DNA from: Stieleria varia
Lineage (GTDB): Bacteria; Planctomycetota; Planctomycetia; Pirellulales; Pirellulaceae
DNA length: 64,000 nucleotides
Reading direction: 5' to 3'
Assembly (NCBI RefSeq): GCF_038443385.1
Contig: NZ_CP151726.1
Coordinates: 6,758,001 to 6,822,000, forward strand
Both the position numbers and the translations under genes were made by a program. Each line of letters begins with the position of its first letter. Positions within the stretch are counted from its first letter, which is position 1. Shown one piece after another: positions 26,099 to 35,563 of the stretch. A model generated the notes under the pieces. It ran no database searches and was not told where the DNA came from. It worked only from the letters and a program-made list of their open reading frames with translations.

Positions 26099-26537
26099 TG
26101 TCGTGAATTGACATTGATTGGAAAGGAGGCAAATACCAGCACGAAGCGCAAGCGAGTGAATAAATCGCCCTGAATCACTCGCTTGCGCGTCGTGCGGGTA
26201 TCAAAGCTCAACTCGCGATTTTGGCACTAAGGAACGCATCATCAAAAGATGCCGTAATGGATTTCGCCAGAAATCCTGGGCGAAAGGAATTCTGGCGAAT
26301 CCCACTACCAGGTGCGACACGAAATGGTTCATCGTTCCTAACGACCTTTCCCCATTGATTCGTTCGTCACAATCTGTTTCTTCAAATCGGCGGCGAGAAT
26401 TGTTCGGGGGATGTGGTGCCCTATCGGCAGAATTGGTCCTGCGACCACTTTTCGTAAGGCACATTCCAACGGAGGCAACTCGGGTCCAGGCAGCAACCCG
26501 AATATTCTAACCCAGATATCTTCACGCAACGAAAGCC
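26099..26537. repeat. Intergenic region with two palindromic repeat families
   Basis: 439 bases without a convincing gene. 26133-26202 holds a hairpin with arms ATACCAGCACGAAGCGCAAG... and the complement in ...CGCTTGCGCGTCGTGCGGGTAT; half of the same repeat recurs at 35441-35468. 26259-26302 holds a second hairpin (GGATTTCGCCAGAA / TTCTGGCGAATCC); a related tctggcgaatcccgctac stretch occurs at 57384. The last ~150 bases should contain the glycosyltransferase promoter. A minus-strand open frame of 87 codons spans the hairpins and is not credible. Confidence 0.7.
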
Positions 26538-27407
26538 ATGGACAGCACTCGCCCCAACGCCGCCGCGACCGCATCCCCCTCAACCGTCCCAGCACATTGC
26601 GTTATTACCGCGACGCCCTGGGGCGACATCGCCAAACGGTTAGAATCGACAGCCGAGCTGTTGGAACAAGCCACAGCGGGGTTGGCGAGCTCATCGGACT
26701 CAAACGTGACTCGCTCCGCCCCCACATGCACGCTGACCGTCATCATCCCGGTATTCAACGAACGGGAAACATTGCCGGTTGTCCTGCAGCGTACCGAAGA
26801 AGTCATGCCGGCCGACGCTGAACTGATCATCGTGGACGATGGCAGCACGGACGGAACCTGTCAGTGGCTGCAACAGTTACCAGCTAGTCCACGTCGCAAG
26901 GTCATTTGCCGTCGCAGAAATCACGGCAAGGGCTCCGCCGTTCGGCTGGGCATTCGCCACAGCCAAGGTGACGTGGTTGCGATCCAGGACGCCGATCTGG
27001 AGTACGACCCGTTTGATTTGCTGGACGTGATCAAGCCCATTGCGGAGAACCGAGCCGACGTGGTTTACGGGTCACGGTATTTACGCCAGTCAGATGATCC
27101 GTCCGTACTGCATCGATTCGGCAATTGGTTGTTGACAGCGTTGAGCAATCGGTTGACCGGCCTGAAACTGACGGACATGGAGACATGCCACAAAGCGTTC
27201 CGCGGTGACCTGATCCGTTCGATCCCGTTGCGGGAGTGCCGATTCGGATTCGAACCCGAGATCACGGCCAAGATCGCGGCCCGCAAACAGCGTGTGTTGG
27301 AGGTGCCCACGGGCTACGAATGCCGTGGATACGACGAGGGAAAGAAGATCGGGTGGCGGGATGGCATCGCGGCATTGGCCTGCATGTGGCGATATCGCCC
27401 CCGTTAG
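26538..27407 (+). CDS. GT2-family glycosyltransferase (dolichyl-phosphate mannosyltransferase-like)
   Basis: 289 residues. An unusual ~65-residue polar N-terminal extension precedes a GT-A fold: LTVIIPVFNERETLPVVL, then IIVDDGSTDGTCQWLQ, the metal-binding DADLEYDPFDLLDVI and the acceptor-side segments ADVVYGSRYL and RFGFEPEITAKIA. There are no membrane helices, so this is the soluble DPM1-like type that moves a sugar from a nucleotide donor to a lipid phosphate. Homologues in planctomycetes are often paired with membrane glycosyltransferases, but none adjoins it here. Aconitase follows 193 bases downstream on the same strand. Confidence 0.88.
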   Translation: MDSTRPNAAATASPSTVPAHCVITATPWGDIAKRLESTAELLEQATAGLASSSDSNVTRSAPTCTLTVIIPVFNERETLPVVLQRTEEVMPADAELIIVDDGSTDGTCQWLQQLPASPRRKVICRRRNHGKGSAVRLGIRHSQGDVVAIQDADLEYDPFDLLDVIKPIAENRADVVYGSRYLRQSDDPSVLHRFGNWLLTALSNRLTGLKLTDMETCHKAFRGDLIRSIPLRECRFGFEPEITAKIAARKQRVLEVPTGYECRGYDEGKKIGWRDGIAALACMWRYRPR

Positions 27408-27600
27408 GTCCCAGAAGGGCGGCCAGCGGTCGGCAATTCGCATTTTGCGAGCTTGCAATCGATCGGGGGACGACAACGCCTGCGCCGATCGATAAACTGG
27501 CGGCCTGTCCATCAGCCCGCTGAGTCGGCGCCCGCTGCGCAAGAGCAGGATCGATTCTCTGGCTGAGCCACGTCCGCCAGCCTGACCAGAGAACACCGCT

Positions 27601-30309
27601 GTGACTTTCGATCCGTTTAACGCTCGTGACCAATTTGATACCGGCAACGGCTCCGCCACCATCTTTCGGCTGAGCAAGCTGCAGGAGGCCGGGCTGGGCC
27701 AAATCGATCGAATGCCGTTCTCGATTCGAGTTCTGTTGGAAGCCGTGCTGCGAAACTGCGACGACTTTCTCGTCACACAACAGGACGTCAAGAATCTGGC
27801 GGCATGGAACGCAGCCGATCCGGCCAAACAAGAGATCCCGTTCAAGCCCTATCGCGTCGTCCTGCAAGACTTCACCGGTGTCCCCGCCGTCGTCGACTTG
27901 GCCGCCATGCGATCAGCGATGCAGCGGATCGGCGGTGATCCCAAAAAGATCAACCCGCTGATCCCGGTCGACTTGGTCATCGATCACAGCGTGCAAGTCG
28001 ATTTCTTTGGTACCGACGCGGCGCTAGGAAAGAACGTTGACATCGAATTCCAACGCAACCGCGAACGCTATGAGTTTCTGCGTTGGGGTCAACAAGCCTT
28101 TGACAATTTCCGCGTCGTCCCTCCCAACGTCGGGATCGTTCACCAAGTCAACTTGGAATACCTCGCGTGCGGCGTTGCCCTGGTCGACACGCCCGACGGT
28201 CCGGTCGCCGTTCCAGACACACTCGTCGGGACCGACAGCCACACAACGATGATTAACGGACTGGGCGTGCTCGGTTGGGGTGTCGGCGGCATCGAGGCGG
28301 AAGCCAACATGTTGGGCCAACCGTTGTACATGCTGATGCCCGAAGTCATCGGATTTGAACTCACCGGCGCACTGCCAGCCGGTTCGACCGCTACCGACAT
28401 GGTGCTGCGTGTCGTCGAGATCTTGCGTGAGGAAGGCGTGGTGGGCAAGTTCGTTGAGTTCTTCGGCACCGGCATGAACACCATGAGCGTGGCCGATCGC
28501 GCGACGATCGCCAACATGGCACCCGAGTACGGTGCGACGATGGGATTCTTTCCCGTCGACGACGTCACTCTCGATTACATGCGTCAGACGGGACGCACGG
28601 AAACGCAAGTCCAATTGGTCGAAAACTACTGCAAGGAACAAGGCCTGTTCCGTTTGGATGACGGCCCCAAACTCACCTACACCAAGACACTCTCGTTGGA
28701 CTTAGGAACCGTCGAGCCAAGTCTTGCCGGTCCAAAACGCCCACAAGACCGCATCGCGTTGCGTGACATGAAACAGGCGTTCAACGATTCGCTCACCGCA
28801 CCGATCGGCAAAGCCGGTTTCGGACTGGCGACCGAAGCACTCAAGCATACCGGTACGGTTGAGAATAACGGACACTCCAGCCAAATCACGCACGGTGCCG
28901 TCGTCATCGCCGCGATCACATCGTGCACCAACACCAGCAACCCATCCGTGATGATCGGCGCCGGCCTGTTGGCCAAGAAAGCGGCCGATCGCGGATTGCA
29001 AGTGCCTGGGCACGTCAAAACCAGTTTGGCTCCCGGTTCACGCGTCGTCACCGACTACCTAGACAAAGCCGGTTTGACGGACAGCTTGCGTGCGCTCGGT
29101 TTCCACACCGTCGGCTACGGCTGTACGACTTGCATCGGCAACAGCGGACCGCTGCCCGAACCCGTCGCCGCGGCCATCAAGAGTGGTGACTTGGTCGCGT
29201 CGGCCGTGTTGAGTGGCAATCGCAATTTCGAAGGCCGCGTGAACCCGCTGACCAAAGCCAACTACCTGGCCAGCCCGCCACTGGTCGTCGCCTACGCCCT
29301 TGCCGGCACCACCGACATCGATCTGTTGAACGAACCCTTGGGCACGGACAGCGACGGCAAACCGGTGATGTTGAGCGAGATCTGGCCGTCGGCGGAAGAA
29401 ATCCGCGAGACCATCCTGACCAGTATCGAACCCGACATGTTCATCCAGCAGTATGAGTCCGGTGTGACGGGTAACGAAATGTGGAACTCGATCGAAGCCG
29501 CCACGGGGGCGATTTACCCCTGGAGCGACGAGAGCACCTACATCCACAACCCGCCGTTCTTAGACAGCGTCACCGGCGAAGCCGTCCCGTCGATCGGACC
29601 GGTCACCGGCGCACGATGTTTGGTGCTGCTGGGTGATTCCGTAACGACCGACCACATTTCCCCGGCCGGTGCGATCGCAACCGACGGTCCGGCGGGCAAA
29701 TTCCTGCAGAAGTGTGGCGTTGAGATCCGTGACTTCAACAGCTTCGGCTCACGCCGCGGCAACGACTTGGTCATGGTTCGAGGCACCTTCGCCAACATCC
29801 GCATCCGCAACCAACTGGCACCTGGCACGGAAGGTGGCGTGACCCGCTACCTGCCGACCAACGATGTGATGAGCATTTACGATGCATCGATGCTCTATCA
29901 ATCCGAGTCCACTCCGCTGGTTGTGCTGGCGGGCACGGAGTACGGAACGGGCAGCAGCCGAGACTGGGCCGCCAAAGGAACGATGCTGTTGGGGGTCAAA
30001 GCCGTCATCGCTGCCAGCTATGAACGCATTCACCGCAGCAACCTCGTCGGCATGGGAGTCCTGCCACTGGAATTCGCCGACGGCGCGACTTGGCAATCGT
30101 TGGGCATCACCGGCGAAGAATCCTTTGACATCCCGGACCTCTCGGACGACCTGGAACCGCGTAGCACCATCAACGTGACGGCGACCAACGCGGACGGAAA
30201 GTCAATCACGTTCCCCTGTGTCGTGCGAATCGATACCCCAGTCGAATTGCAGTACTACCGCAACGGTGGAATCCTGCCGACCGTGCTGCGAAACCTGGCC
30301 GACAATTGA
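27601..30309 (+). CDS. acnA: Aconitate hydratase AcnA
   Basis: 902 residues, full length for the AcnA/IRP-type enzyme. GTG start. The three cysteines for the [4Fe-4S] cluster are visible in [13 protein letters not shown] and [14 protein letters not shown]; further signatures are [28 protein letters not shown] and, in the C-terminal swivel domain, DHISPAGAI and [16 protein letters not shown]. It isomerises citrate and isocitrate in the TCA cycle in the cytoplasm. Isocitrate dehydrogenase begins at 63208 in the same window but is not linked. Downstream it runs into the large palindromic array after 31 bases, so transcript ends may form in the first palindrome. Confidence 0.97.
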   Translation: MTFDPFNARDQFDTGNGSATIFRLSKLQEAGLGQIDRMPFSIRVLLEAVLRNCDDFLVTQQDVKNLAAWNAADPAKQEIPFKPYRVVLQDFTGVPAVVDLAAMRSAMQRIGGDPKKINPLIPVDLVIDHSVQVDFFGTDAALGKNVDIEFQRNRERYEFLRWGQQAFDNFRVVPPNVGIVHQVNLEYLACGVALVDTPDGPVAVPDTLVGTDSHTTMINGLGVLGWGVGGIEAEANMLGQPLYMLMPEVIGFELTGALPAGSTATDMVLRVVEILREEGVVGKFVEFFGTGMNTMSVADRATIANMAPEYGATMGFFPVDDVTLDYMRQTGRTETQVQLVENYCKEQGLFRLDDGPKLTYTKTLSLDLGTVEPSLAGPKRPQDRIALRDMKQAFNDSLTAPIGKAGFGLATEALKHTGTVENNGHSSQITHGAVVIAAITSCTNTSNPSVMIGAGLLAKKAADRGLQVPGHVKTSLAPGSRVVTDYLDKAGLTDSLRALGFHTVGYGCTTCIGNSGPLPEPVAAAIKSGDLVASAVLSGNRNFEGRVNPLTKANYLASPPLVVAYALAGTTDIDLLNEPLGTDSDGKPVMLSEIWPSAEEIRETILTSIEPDMFIQQYESGVTGNEMWNSIEAATGAIYPWSDESTYIHNPPFLDSVTGEAVPSIGPVTGARCLVLLGDSVTTDHISPAGAIATDGPAGKFLQKCGVEIRDFNSFGSRRGNDLVMVRGTFANIRIRNQLAPGTEGGVTRYLPTNDVMSIYDASMLYQSESTPLVVLAGTEYGTGSSRDWAAKGTMLLGVKAVIAASYERIHRSNLVGMGVLPLEFADGATWQSLGITGEESFDIPDLSDDLEPRSTINVTATNADGKSITFPCVVRIDTPVELQYYRNGGILPTVLRNLADN

Positions 30310-30340
30310 ACGCAACGGCCTACAGTTAAGCGGCCTACAC

Positions 30341-31859
30341 TGGACTGCTCAAAGTTTGGGGTTGACATTGTTTTTTCAGTCCATGTTTTCGTTCCATGCA
30401 TCGCAATCAAAGTGAGCCTCAGGCGCTAGCCGTGGGCCGGCACCACAATCCGCCTCAGGCCCACGGCTAGCCCGGATTATTCATGCGACTCACTACAGTC
30501 TTCGCAATACGTTTGCAAGAAACGGTTTACGCGGATTGGCACGAAAACAGTCTGCGCATATCAGCCGCCACGCGATAGCGTCCGGTTCTCACGCCTGTAA
30601 TCGGGAACCGGACGCTATCGCGTGCCGGCTAATGAATAATCCGGGCTAGCGCCTGAGGCTCACAGGGGGCCACCAGCTGGACTGCTCAAAGCTTGGGGTT
30701 GACATTGTTTTTTTCAGTCCATGTTTTTGTCCCATGCATCGCAATCAGAGTGAGCCTCAGGCGCTAGCCGTGGGCCGGCACCACAATCCGCCTCACGCCC
30801 ACGGCTAGCGCCTGAGGCTCACTGGGGGCCACCAGCTGGACTGCTCAAAGCTTGGGGTTGACATTGTTTTTTTCAGTCCATGTTTTTGTCCCATGCATCG
30901 CAATCAAAGTGAGCCTCAGGCGCTAGCCGTGGGCCGGCACCACAATCCGCCTCACGCCCACGGCTAGCGCCTGAGGCTCACTGGGGGCCACCAGCTGGAC
31001 TGCTCAAAGCTTGGGGTTGACATTGTTGTTTCAGTCCATGTTTTTGTCCCATGCATCGCAATCAGAGTGAGCCTCAGGCGCTAGCCGTGGGCCGGCACCA
31101 CAATCCGCCTCACGCCCACGGCTAGCGCCTGAGGCTCACTGGGGGCCACCAGCTGGACTGCTCAAAGCTTGGGGTTGACATTGTTTTTTTCCAGTCCATG
31201 TTTTTGTCCCATGCATCGCAATCAGAGTGAGCCTCAGGCGCTAGCCGTGGGCCGGCACCACAATCCGCCTCAGGCCCACGGCTAGCGCCTGAGGCTCACT
31301 GGGGGCCACCAGCTGGACTGCTCAAAGCTTGGGGTTGACATTGTTTTTTTCAGTCCATGTTTTTGTCCCATGCATCGCAATCAGAGTGAGCCTCAGGCGC
31401 TAGCCGTGGGCCGGCACCACAATCCGCCTCACGCCCACGGCTAGCGCCTGAGGCTCACTGGGGGCCACCAGCTGGACTGCTCAAAGCTTGGGGTTGACAT
31501 TGTTTTTTTCCAGTCCATGTTTTTGTCCAATGCATCGCAATCAGAGTGAGCCTCAGGCGCTAGCCGTGGGCCGGCACCACAATACGCCTCAGGCCCACGG
31601 CTAGCGCCTGAGGCTCACTGGGGGCCACCAGCTGGACTGCTCAAAGCTTGGGGTTGACATTGTTGTTTCAGTCCATGTTTTTGTCCCATGCATCGCAATC
31701 AAAGTGAGCCTCAGGCGCTAGCCGTGGGCCGGCACCACAATCCGCCTCAGGCCCACGGCTAGCGCCTGAGGCTCACTGGGGGCCACCAGCTGCGCCGGCA
31801 GTAGGGACATAAACTTGCGCAAACCCAAAAAGACACAACACCAAACTTTGAGCAGTCCA
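30341..31859 (+). repeat. Tandem array (L-P)8-R of the modular palindromic repeat
   Basis: Eight L-P units start at 30341, 30678, 30837, 30996, 31154, 31314, 31473 and 31633. Spacing is 158-160 bases except the first, which is longer by a 175-base MITE plus its 4-base duplication. Each unit has a 71-base L, a 75-base palindrome P with 28-base arms and a 13-base gggggccaccagc joint. A single R-like module (tgcgccggcag...) follows the last unit and ends at 31859 with an inverted copy of the first bases of L (CAACACCAAACTTTGAGCAG). Units vary at a few positions (cctcacgccc versus cctcaggccc at the loop edge). No unique spacers, so not CRISPR. Confidence 0.93.
30471..30645. mobile_element. 175-bp MITE of IS1380 type inside the first array unit
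   Basis: Ends CCCGGATTATTCAT and complement, flanked by CTAG at 30467-30470 and 30646-30649; inserted in the second arm of P at the same CTAG used by IS copy 1 in another repeat. No coding capacity. Its inside is a long hairpin (cacgcgatagcgtccggttc / gaaccggacgctatcgcgtg), whose arm sequence also occurs at 32456-32475. The ends resemble but do not equal those of the two IS copies here, so a related element elsewhere probably mobilised it. Confidence 0.85.
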
Positions 31860-31959
31860 GGCCTAGGCTGAGCAAGCCCATCGCGCGTTGGCGGACGAAG
31901 TGGACACGCCCGCCAACGACGTGGAACGTCGAGCGACAATCGCTGGGCAACCGCCAGAC

Positions 31960-32412
31960 TCAAGAATCAGTCGGTTGATCGTCCGACGATGCTGTCGCTT
32001 CTGTCGCCTGCTCATCCGATGCGCTAGAATCGGATGCGTCGAGTTCCGGCGTCGTGGATTCAGAATCCGCGGCCTGAGTATCATCGCCGGCCGCAGCCTG
32101 TTTCTTGAGCTTTCTCTCGGCTCGCTTTGCCTGATGCTCTTCTGCGATCCGTTCGATCGATTTGATCTCGTCGGGGCGCTCTTTCCCAAACTGCGTGAGG
32201 TACTGTTGCTCGATGAACTGAGGCAAGGGGACTTTCCACGGTTGATTGGTGGTGTCCGCATACGCTGCGAACCGTTTCGGGGACAGTCCTAGTTCGCGTG
32301 CCATTTGAATGTGAGCGTGAGAGAGCCGAAACTTTTTTCTCGCCTCAATCCAAGGGCGAAATTTGTTCGGAATACGTTTCTTCTTGGCCACGGACATCTC
32401 CAGCAGTTTCAC
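31960..32412 (-). CDS. Small basic conserved hypothetical protein
   Basis: 150 residues from a GTG; the ATG at 32397 (MSVAKKKRIPNKFRPW) is an equally good start. The first 75 residues look conserved and basic (RKKFRLSHAHIQMARELGLSPKRFAAYADTTNQPWKVPLPQFIEQQYLTQFG), with a helix-turn-helix-like rhythm around SHAHIQMARELGLSPK. From residue 90 on the chain becomes a Glu-Lys helix and then a disordered Ser-Thr-Asp-Glu tail. I cannot assign a function; the first part resembles small proteins seen in many bacteria without known role. The 3' end lies 100 bases from the end of the palindromic array. Confidence 0.65.
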   Translation of the reverse strand: MKLLEMSVAKKKRIPNKFRPWIEARKKFRLSHAHIQMARELGLSPKRFAAYADTTNQPWKVPLPQFIEQQYLTQFGKERPDEIKSIERIAEEHQAKRAERKLKKQAAAGDDTQAADSESTTPELDASDSSASDEQATEATASSDDQPTDS

Positions 32413-32594
32413 ATCGGTTCGGAATTCGGACGGTAATGTAGTTCATCAGCCGCAACGCGATAGCGTCCGGTTCTCGAAAATGGGCGGAAGCACCGGGCTG
32501 TGGAGACGGCCGAGTTAGTGACCCACAAGGCGTAGGCGGATGGGCTAACACCACGCCCGGTGCCTGACCGAACGATCATCATCCGACGCGACGA

Positions 32595-33434
32595 TTAATC
32601 TCGCGTGAAGGCTTTTGTCAGAATCTGCATTCTGGTCAGCAGCTCGTCGTAGTCGAGTTGCTGAATTGCCGTCCATGCATTGGTTTGTGACAGGCCGAAA
32701 GCGAGAATGGTGACCGATGCAGCAACAAGGACGCTGCGTCGTATCCATCGATGTACGGTGACAGTTCGTGCCGTGGGAACCCGATCGGGGTCGTTCTCCT
32801 CTAGAACACGGGCAATCACCTCTGGGAGATCCTTTTTGGTGAACTCCACCCCCACGACGTAGGTGTCAGCGTCTTCGGTCTGCCAAACGGATTTGGCATT
32901 GATCACCAACTCATCGCCTCCATCGGGAGTCATTCGGATCCGCAAGCGTGTCGCATCCGGGATGGGGGTCTTCGAGATAATCTTCAGACCGCCTGGCGAG
33001 CAGTCACAGACCGTCACATCGACTTCGCCCGCTTGCAACTCCCAACTCATGTGGGCAGGTTGAGTCCATGGGACGCGTCCGTCGCGTCGACGATCAACGA
33101 CGTTTTCGCGAGCCAGTGTTTCCAGGATCTCGTCGGGAATCTTTTGAGTCAATTGGCAACCGATGACAGACTGCCCGGCAACCCAAGGCTCGACACGTCG
33201 AACGATTCCTTCGTAGCTGCCGTGCGAGCGTTCAGTCTTGAGTTCGACGACAAACGTCTCACCGATCGCGAACTTGCCTTCGCACAGCAAACGCAGCCCG
33301 CTGGGCGAGATGTCGATCACAGTGCCGTGATGCATCTTGTCGCCTTTGACGAGGGTTTCGCAGTGCAGGATGTGTCCGGCACGCGTCTTGAATCGACGTT
33401 CGCGTCTTCGGCACAGTGATTTCTCGTTTTCCAT
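32595..33434 (-). CDS. Tandem PilZ-domain protein with C-terminal membrane helix
   Basis: 279 residues. Two PilZ-like units: residues 8-110 start with RRRERRFKTRAG and continue TVIDISPSGLRLLCEG; residues 112-210 start RRRDGRVPWTQPAHM and continue VCDCSPGGLKIISKT. In PilZ proteins the RxxxR and (D/N)xSxxG motifs bind cyclic di-GMP; both repeats keep versions of the two motifs. A single hydrophobic helix near 236-252 (SVLVAASVTILAFGLS) would anchor the protein with most of it in the cytoplasm. Likely role: cyclic di-GMP-responsive control of surface or motility functions. Stands alone; the next gene on the same strand is 161 bases upstream. Confidence 0.82.
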   Translation of the reverse strand: MENEKSLCRRRERRFKTRAGHILHCETLVKGDKMHHGTVIDISPSGLRLLCEGKFAIGETFVVELKTERSHGSYEGIVRRVEPWVAGQSVIGCQLTQKIPDEILETLARENVVDRRRDGRVPWTQPAHMSWELQAGEVDVTVCDCSPGGLKIISKTPIPDATRLRIRMTPDGGDELVINAKSVWQTEDADTYVVGVEFTKKDLPEVIARVLEENDPDRVPTARTVTVHRWIRRSVLVAASVTILAFGLSQTNAWTAIQQLDYDELLTRMQILTKAFTRD

Positions 33435-33595
33435 TTTCCGCTCACAACCCCCGTGATCTGACCTTTATCTCTTGTCAGATAGCTCAGCGTTTCGTGTGTC
33501 TGTTGGCGTACATCGCGCCTGCGATACAAGATGTCGACGTTCCAACCACTGGTGTTCCGGTTGTGCGGCATGTAGCACATCCAACAGCATCGGTT

Positions 33596-34159
33596 TCACC
33601 GCTTTGGACGAAACGCAACCATCACACTTGCGTCGGTCGTTAATCGCGGTCCGTTCATTAGATCGATGCAATAGGGAACTGCGGGAAAGACAGCATCGAG
33701 ACATTCTGCGATCGCTTTGGGTTTCCCGGGCAAGTTGATGATCAGCGATTCACCTCGCAGTCCAGCAGTCTGGCGTGACAAGATCGCGGTGGGCACTTTC
33801 TCCAAGGAGGCACGGCGCATCTGCTCGCCGAATCCCGGCATCATGCGGTCACAAACCGCCTCGGTCGCTTCCGGAGTCACATCGCGTCGTGCCGGACCGG
33901 TGCCCCCCGTGGTCACAACCAGGCAGCAACCGTGCACGTCGCACAGATCGATCAGCGTTTCACGAACGGTGCTCTCCTCGTCAGGTATCACACGCAAAAC
34001 AGGTTCGAACGGCGATGTCAAAACCTTGGTCAAATACTGGACGATGGCGGGGCCGCCCAAATCCTCGTACTCACCTCGGCTCGCCCGGTCAGAGACGGTG
34101 ACAACGCCAATGAGTGCGACAGAACTTTCCGTGGGATCGTTTTTGACGCCACTCATCAT
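33596..34159 (-). CDS. mog: Molybdopterin adenylyltransferase (Mog/MoaB family)
   Basis: 187 residues. MoCF domain from residue 12 (IGVVTVSDRASRGEYEDLGGPAI), with the family signature VVTTGGTGPARRDVTPEAT near residue 80-98 and SLIINLPGKPKA near 140. It activates molybdopterin by adenylation ahead of molybdenum insertion, in the cytoplasm. The start chosen is the ATG at 34159, which overlaps the stop of the upstream peptidase gene as ATGA; a TTG six bases upstream is less likely. No other molybdenum cofactor gene is visible nearby. Confidence 0.92.
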   Translation of the reverse strand: MMSGVKNDPTESSVALIGVVTVSDRASRGEYEDLGGPAIVQYLTKVLTSPFEPVLRVIPDEESTVRETLIDLCDVHGCCLVVTTGGTGPARRDVTPEATEAVCDRMMPGFGEQMRRASLEKVPTAILSRQTAGLRGESLIINLPGKPKAIAECLDAVFPAVPYCIDLMNGPRLTTDASVMVAFRPKR

Positions 34160-35286
34160 TTCCAATCCAAGCCTTCGTGCAGTCGGTTCAAGTTCAACGC
34201 GTCTCCATCCGTCACGACCAGCATGTCTTCGACTCGAACGCCACCATCGTTGCGGCCATAGAGTCCGGGCTCGATCGTAAAGACTTCGTTTTTCAATACG
34301 GGCCCGCCGCCGGTATCCAACAAAATCGGTTCGTGGACATCCAATCCGATCCCGTGCCCCGTGCCGTGTTGAATGCTGGGGTGATCCGTGATGGTTCCCC
34401 GGGAGAGCGGATAACCAGATTCAACCAACACGTCTTCGGCGGCTTGATGAACATCTCCCGCAGGAGTACCCAACTTCAGTTTTTGAGTCGCTGCTGCCTT
34501 GGCACGAACCACAGCTTGGTGCATCGCAACGACGGTATCCGACGGCGAGCCGTTGACCACTGTTCGCGTGCAGTCGCCCCAATAGCGAGTGGATTCATCC
34601 ATGGGAAAAAGATCAACCACGACCGGAATCTCGGTTCGAAGTGGTCCGTCACCCGCATGATGGCAATCGGCAACGTGAGGAGCCGTCGCGACAATGGCGC
34701 CGTGAGACATCGAAAACCCACGCTTCATGAATTCCACACCGGCAATCGAACGGACGCGTTCGCTGGTCAGCCTCCCACCGTCATGCTGCAAGATTCCGTC
34801 TGCGGAAACCGAAGCCCGCGCGATCATTTCACAAATCATTTGCATCACCGATTCGGTGGTCGATTGAGCTGCCGTCAGTGCTTCGATCTCAAAGTCCTGC
34901 TTCGACCGCCGATCCAGAACGCCCAGTTCCGCGTCGTAGCGCACCGAGATACCCGCTTGCTGCAAATGCCATGCAAAGATGAACGGGAAAGTGCGATCAC
35001 CGGTCACTTCACCAATTCCATTCTTTTTCAGCCACTGCGTCAGCGCTTGCGCGGTCGCCGTTTCACGGTCCGCATCCAAACCAGAGTCGGGCGCATTATC
35101 GGCCGGGCAAGTCACCAAAGTCGCGGCACTTCGCTGTCGCACCCGGTCCATCTCCAAATCGCGGACCAACGCGATTTGCCGACCGTCCAGCTCGATCCAT
35201 GCAGCCGGATCGCCGAGTGCCACTTGGGTGCGTCGAAAGAGAGTCGGATTGCGTGCTGCAATACCCGCAAAGACCTTGACTGACAT
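34156..35286 (-). CDS. M24-family Xaa-Pro aminopeptidase-like protein
   Basis: 376 residues from the ATG at 35286 (MSVKVFAGIAARNPTLFRRTQ). A creatinase-type N-terminal domain is followed by the pita-bread fold with metal ligands in VVDLFPMDESTRYWGDCTRTV (two Asp), HGTGHGIGLDVHE (His) and FTIEPGLYG and VRVEDMLVV (two Glu). All five metal ligands can be identified, so it should be an active di-metal peptidase of the Xaa-Pro type acting on peptides in the cytoplasm. Translationally coupled (ATGA) to mog downstream. Confidence 0.9.
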   Translation of the reverse strand: MSVKVFAGIAARNPTLFRRTQVALGDPAAWIELDGRQIALVRDLEMDRVRQRSAATLVTCPADNAPDSGLDADRETATAQALTQWLKKNGIGEVTGDRTFPFIFAWHLQQAGISVRYDAELGVLDRRSKQDFEIEALTAAQSTTESVMQMICEMIARASVSADGILQHDGGRLTSERVRSIAGVEFMKRGFSMSHGAIVATAPHVADCHHAGDGPLRTEIPVVVDLFPMDESTRYWGDCTRTVVNGSPSDTVVAMHQAVVRAKAAATQKLKLGTPAGDVHQAAEDVLVESGYPLSRGTITDHPSIQHGTGHGIGLDVHEPILLDTGGGPVLKNEVFTIEPGLYGRNDGGVRVEDMLVVTDGDALNLNRLHEGLDWK

Positions 35287-35440
35287 GTGTTTGAGGACCT
35301 GCAAAAAAGGGAGGTAATGTACGTCATCCGTTTGGGACGTGCGAAAAGTGAATGCCCTGTCTCTTTGCAAAAAACACGCGGAGCGATGATTGCTACGTGG
35401 ATTTCGCGATACTTATTTCCCGCTCGTCCCTTCAGGCAAA

Positions 35441-35468
35441 TTCACTCGCTTGCGCTTCGTGCTGGTAT
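35441..35468 (-). repeat. Half copy of a dispersed palindromic repeat
   Basis: Complement reads ATACCAGCACGAAGCGCAAG then cgagtgaa, identical to the left arm of the hairpin at 26133-26202. Lies in the 277-base gap between the peptidase and the Dop-like gene, which otherwise shows nothing recognisable. Confidence 0.75.
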
Positions 35469-35563
35469 CTGCGGCGGTGTCAGCCGGGGAAGCTGACCAT
35501 AGGGATGATAACAGCAAAGTCGCCATCGAGGGCAGAACCCAGCCGCGCACCTGGTGAAACCTT

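Noticed and set aside
26201-26464. 87-codon minus-strand gene before the glycosyltransferase
   Set aside because: It covers a palindromic repeat and has no protein-like character.
30341-31859. CRISPR array
   Set aside because: Units are ~159 bases, nearly identical over their whole length, with no unique spacers and no cas genes in the window.
34177-35283. 368-codon frame antisense to the M24 peptidase
   Set aside because: Fully inside the peptidase gene; no signal or motif.
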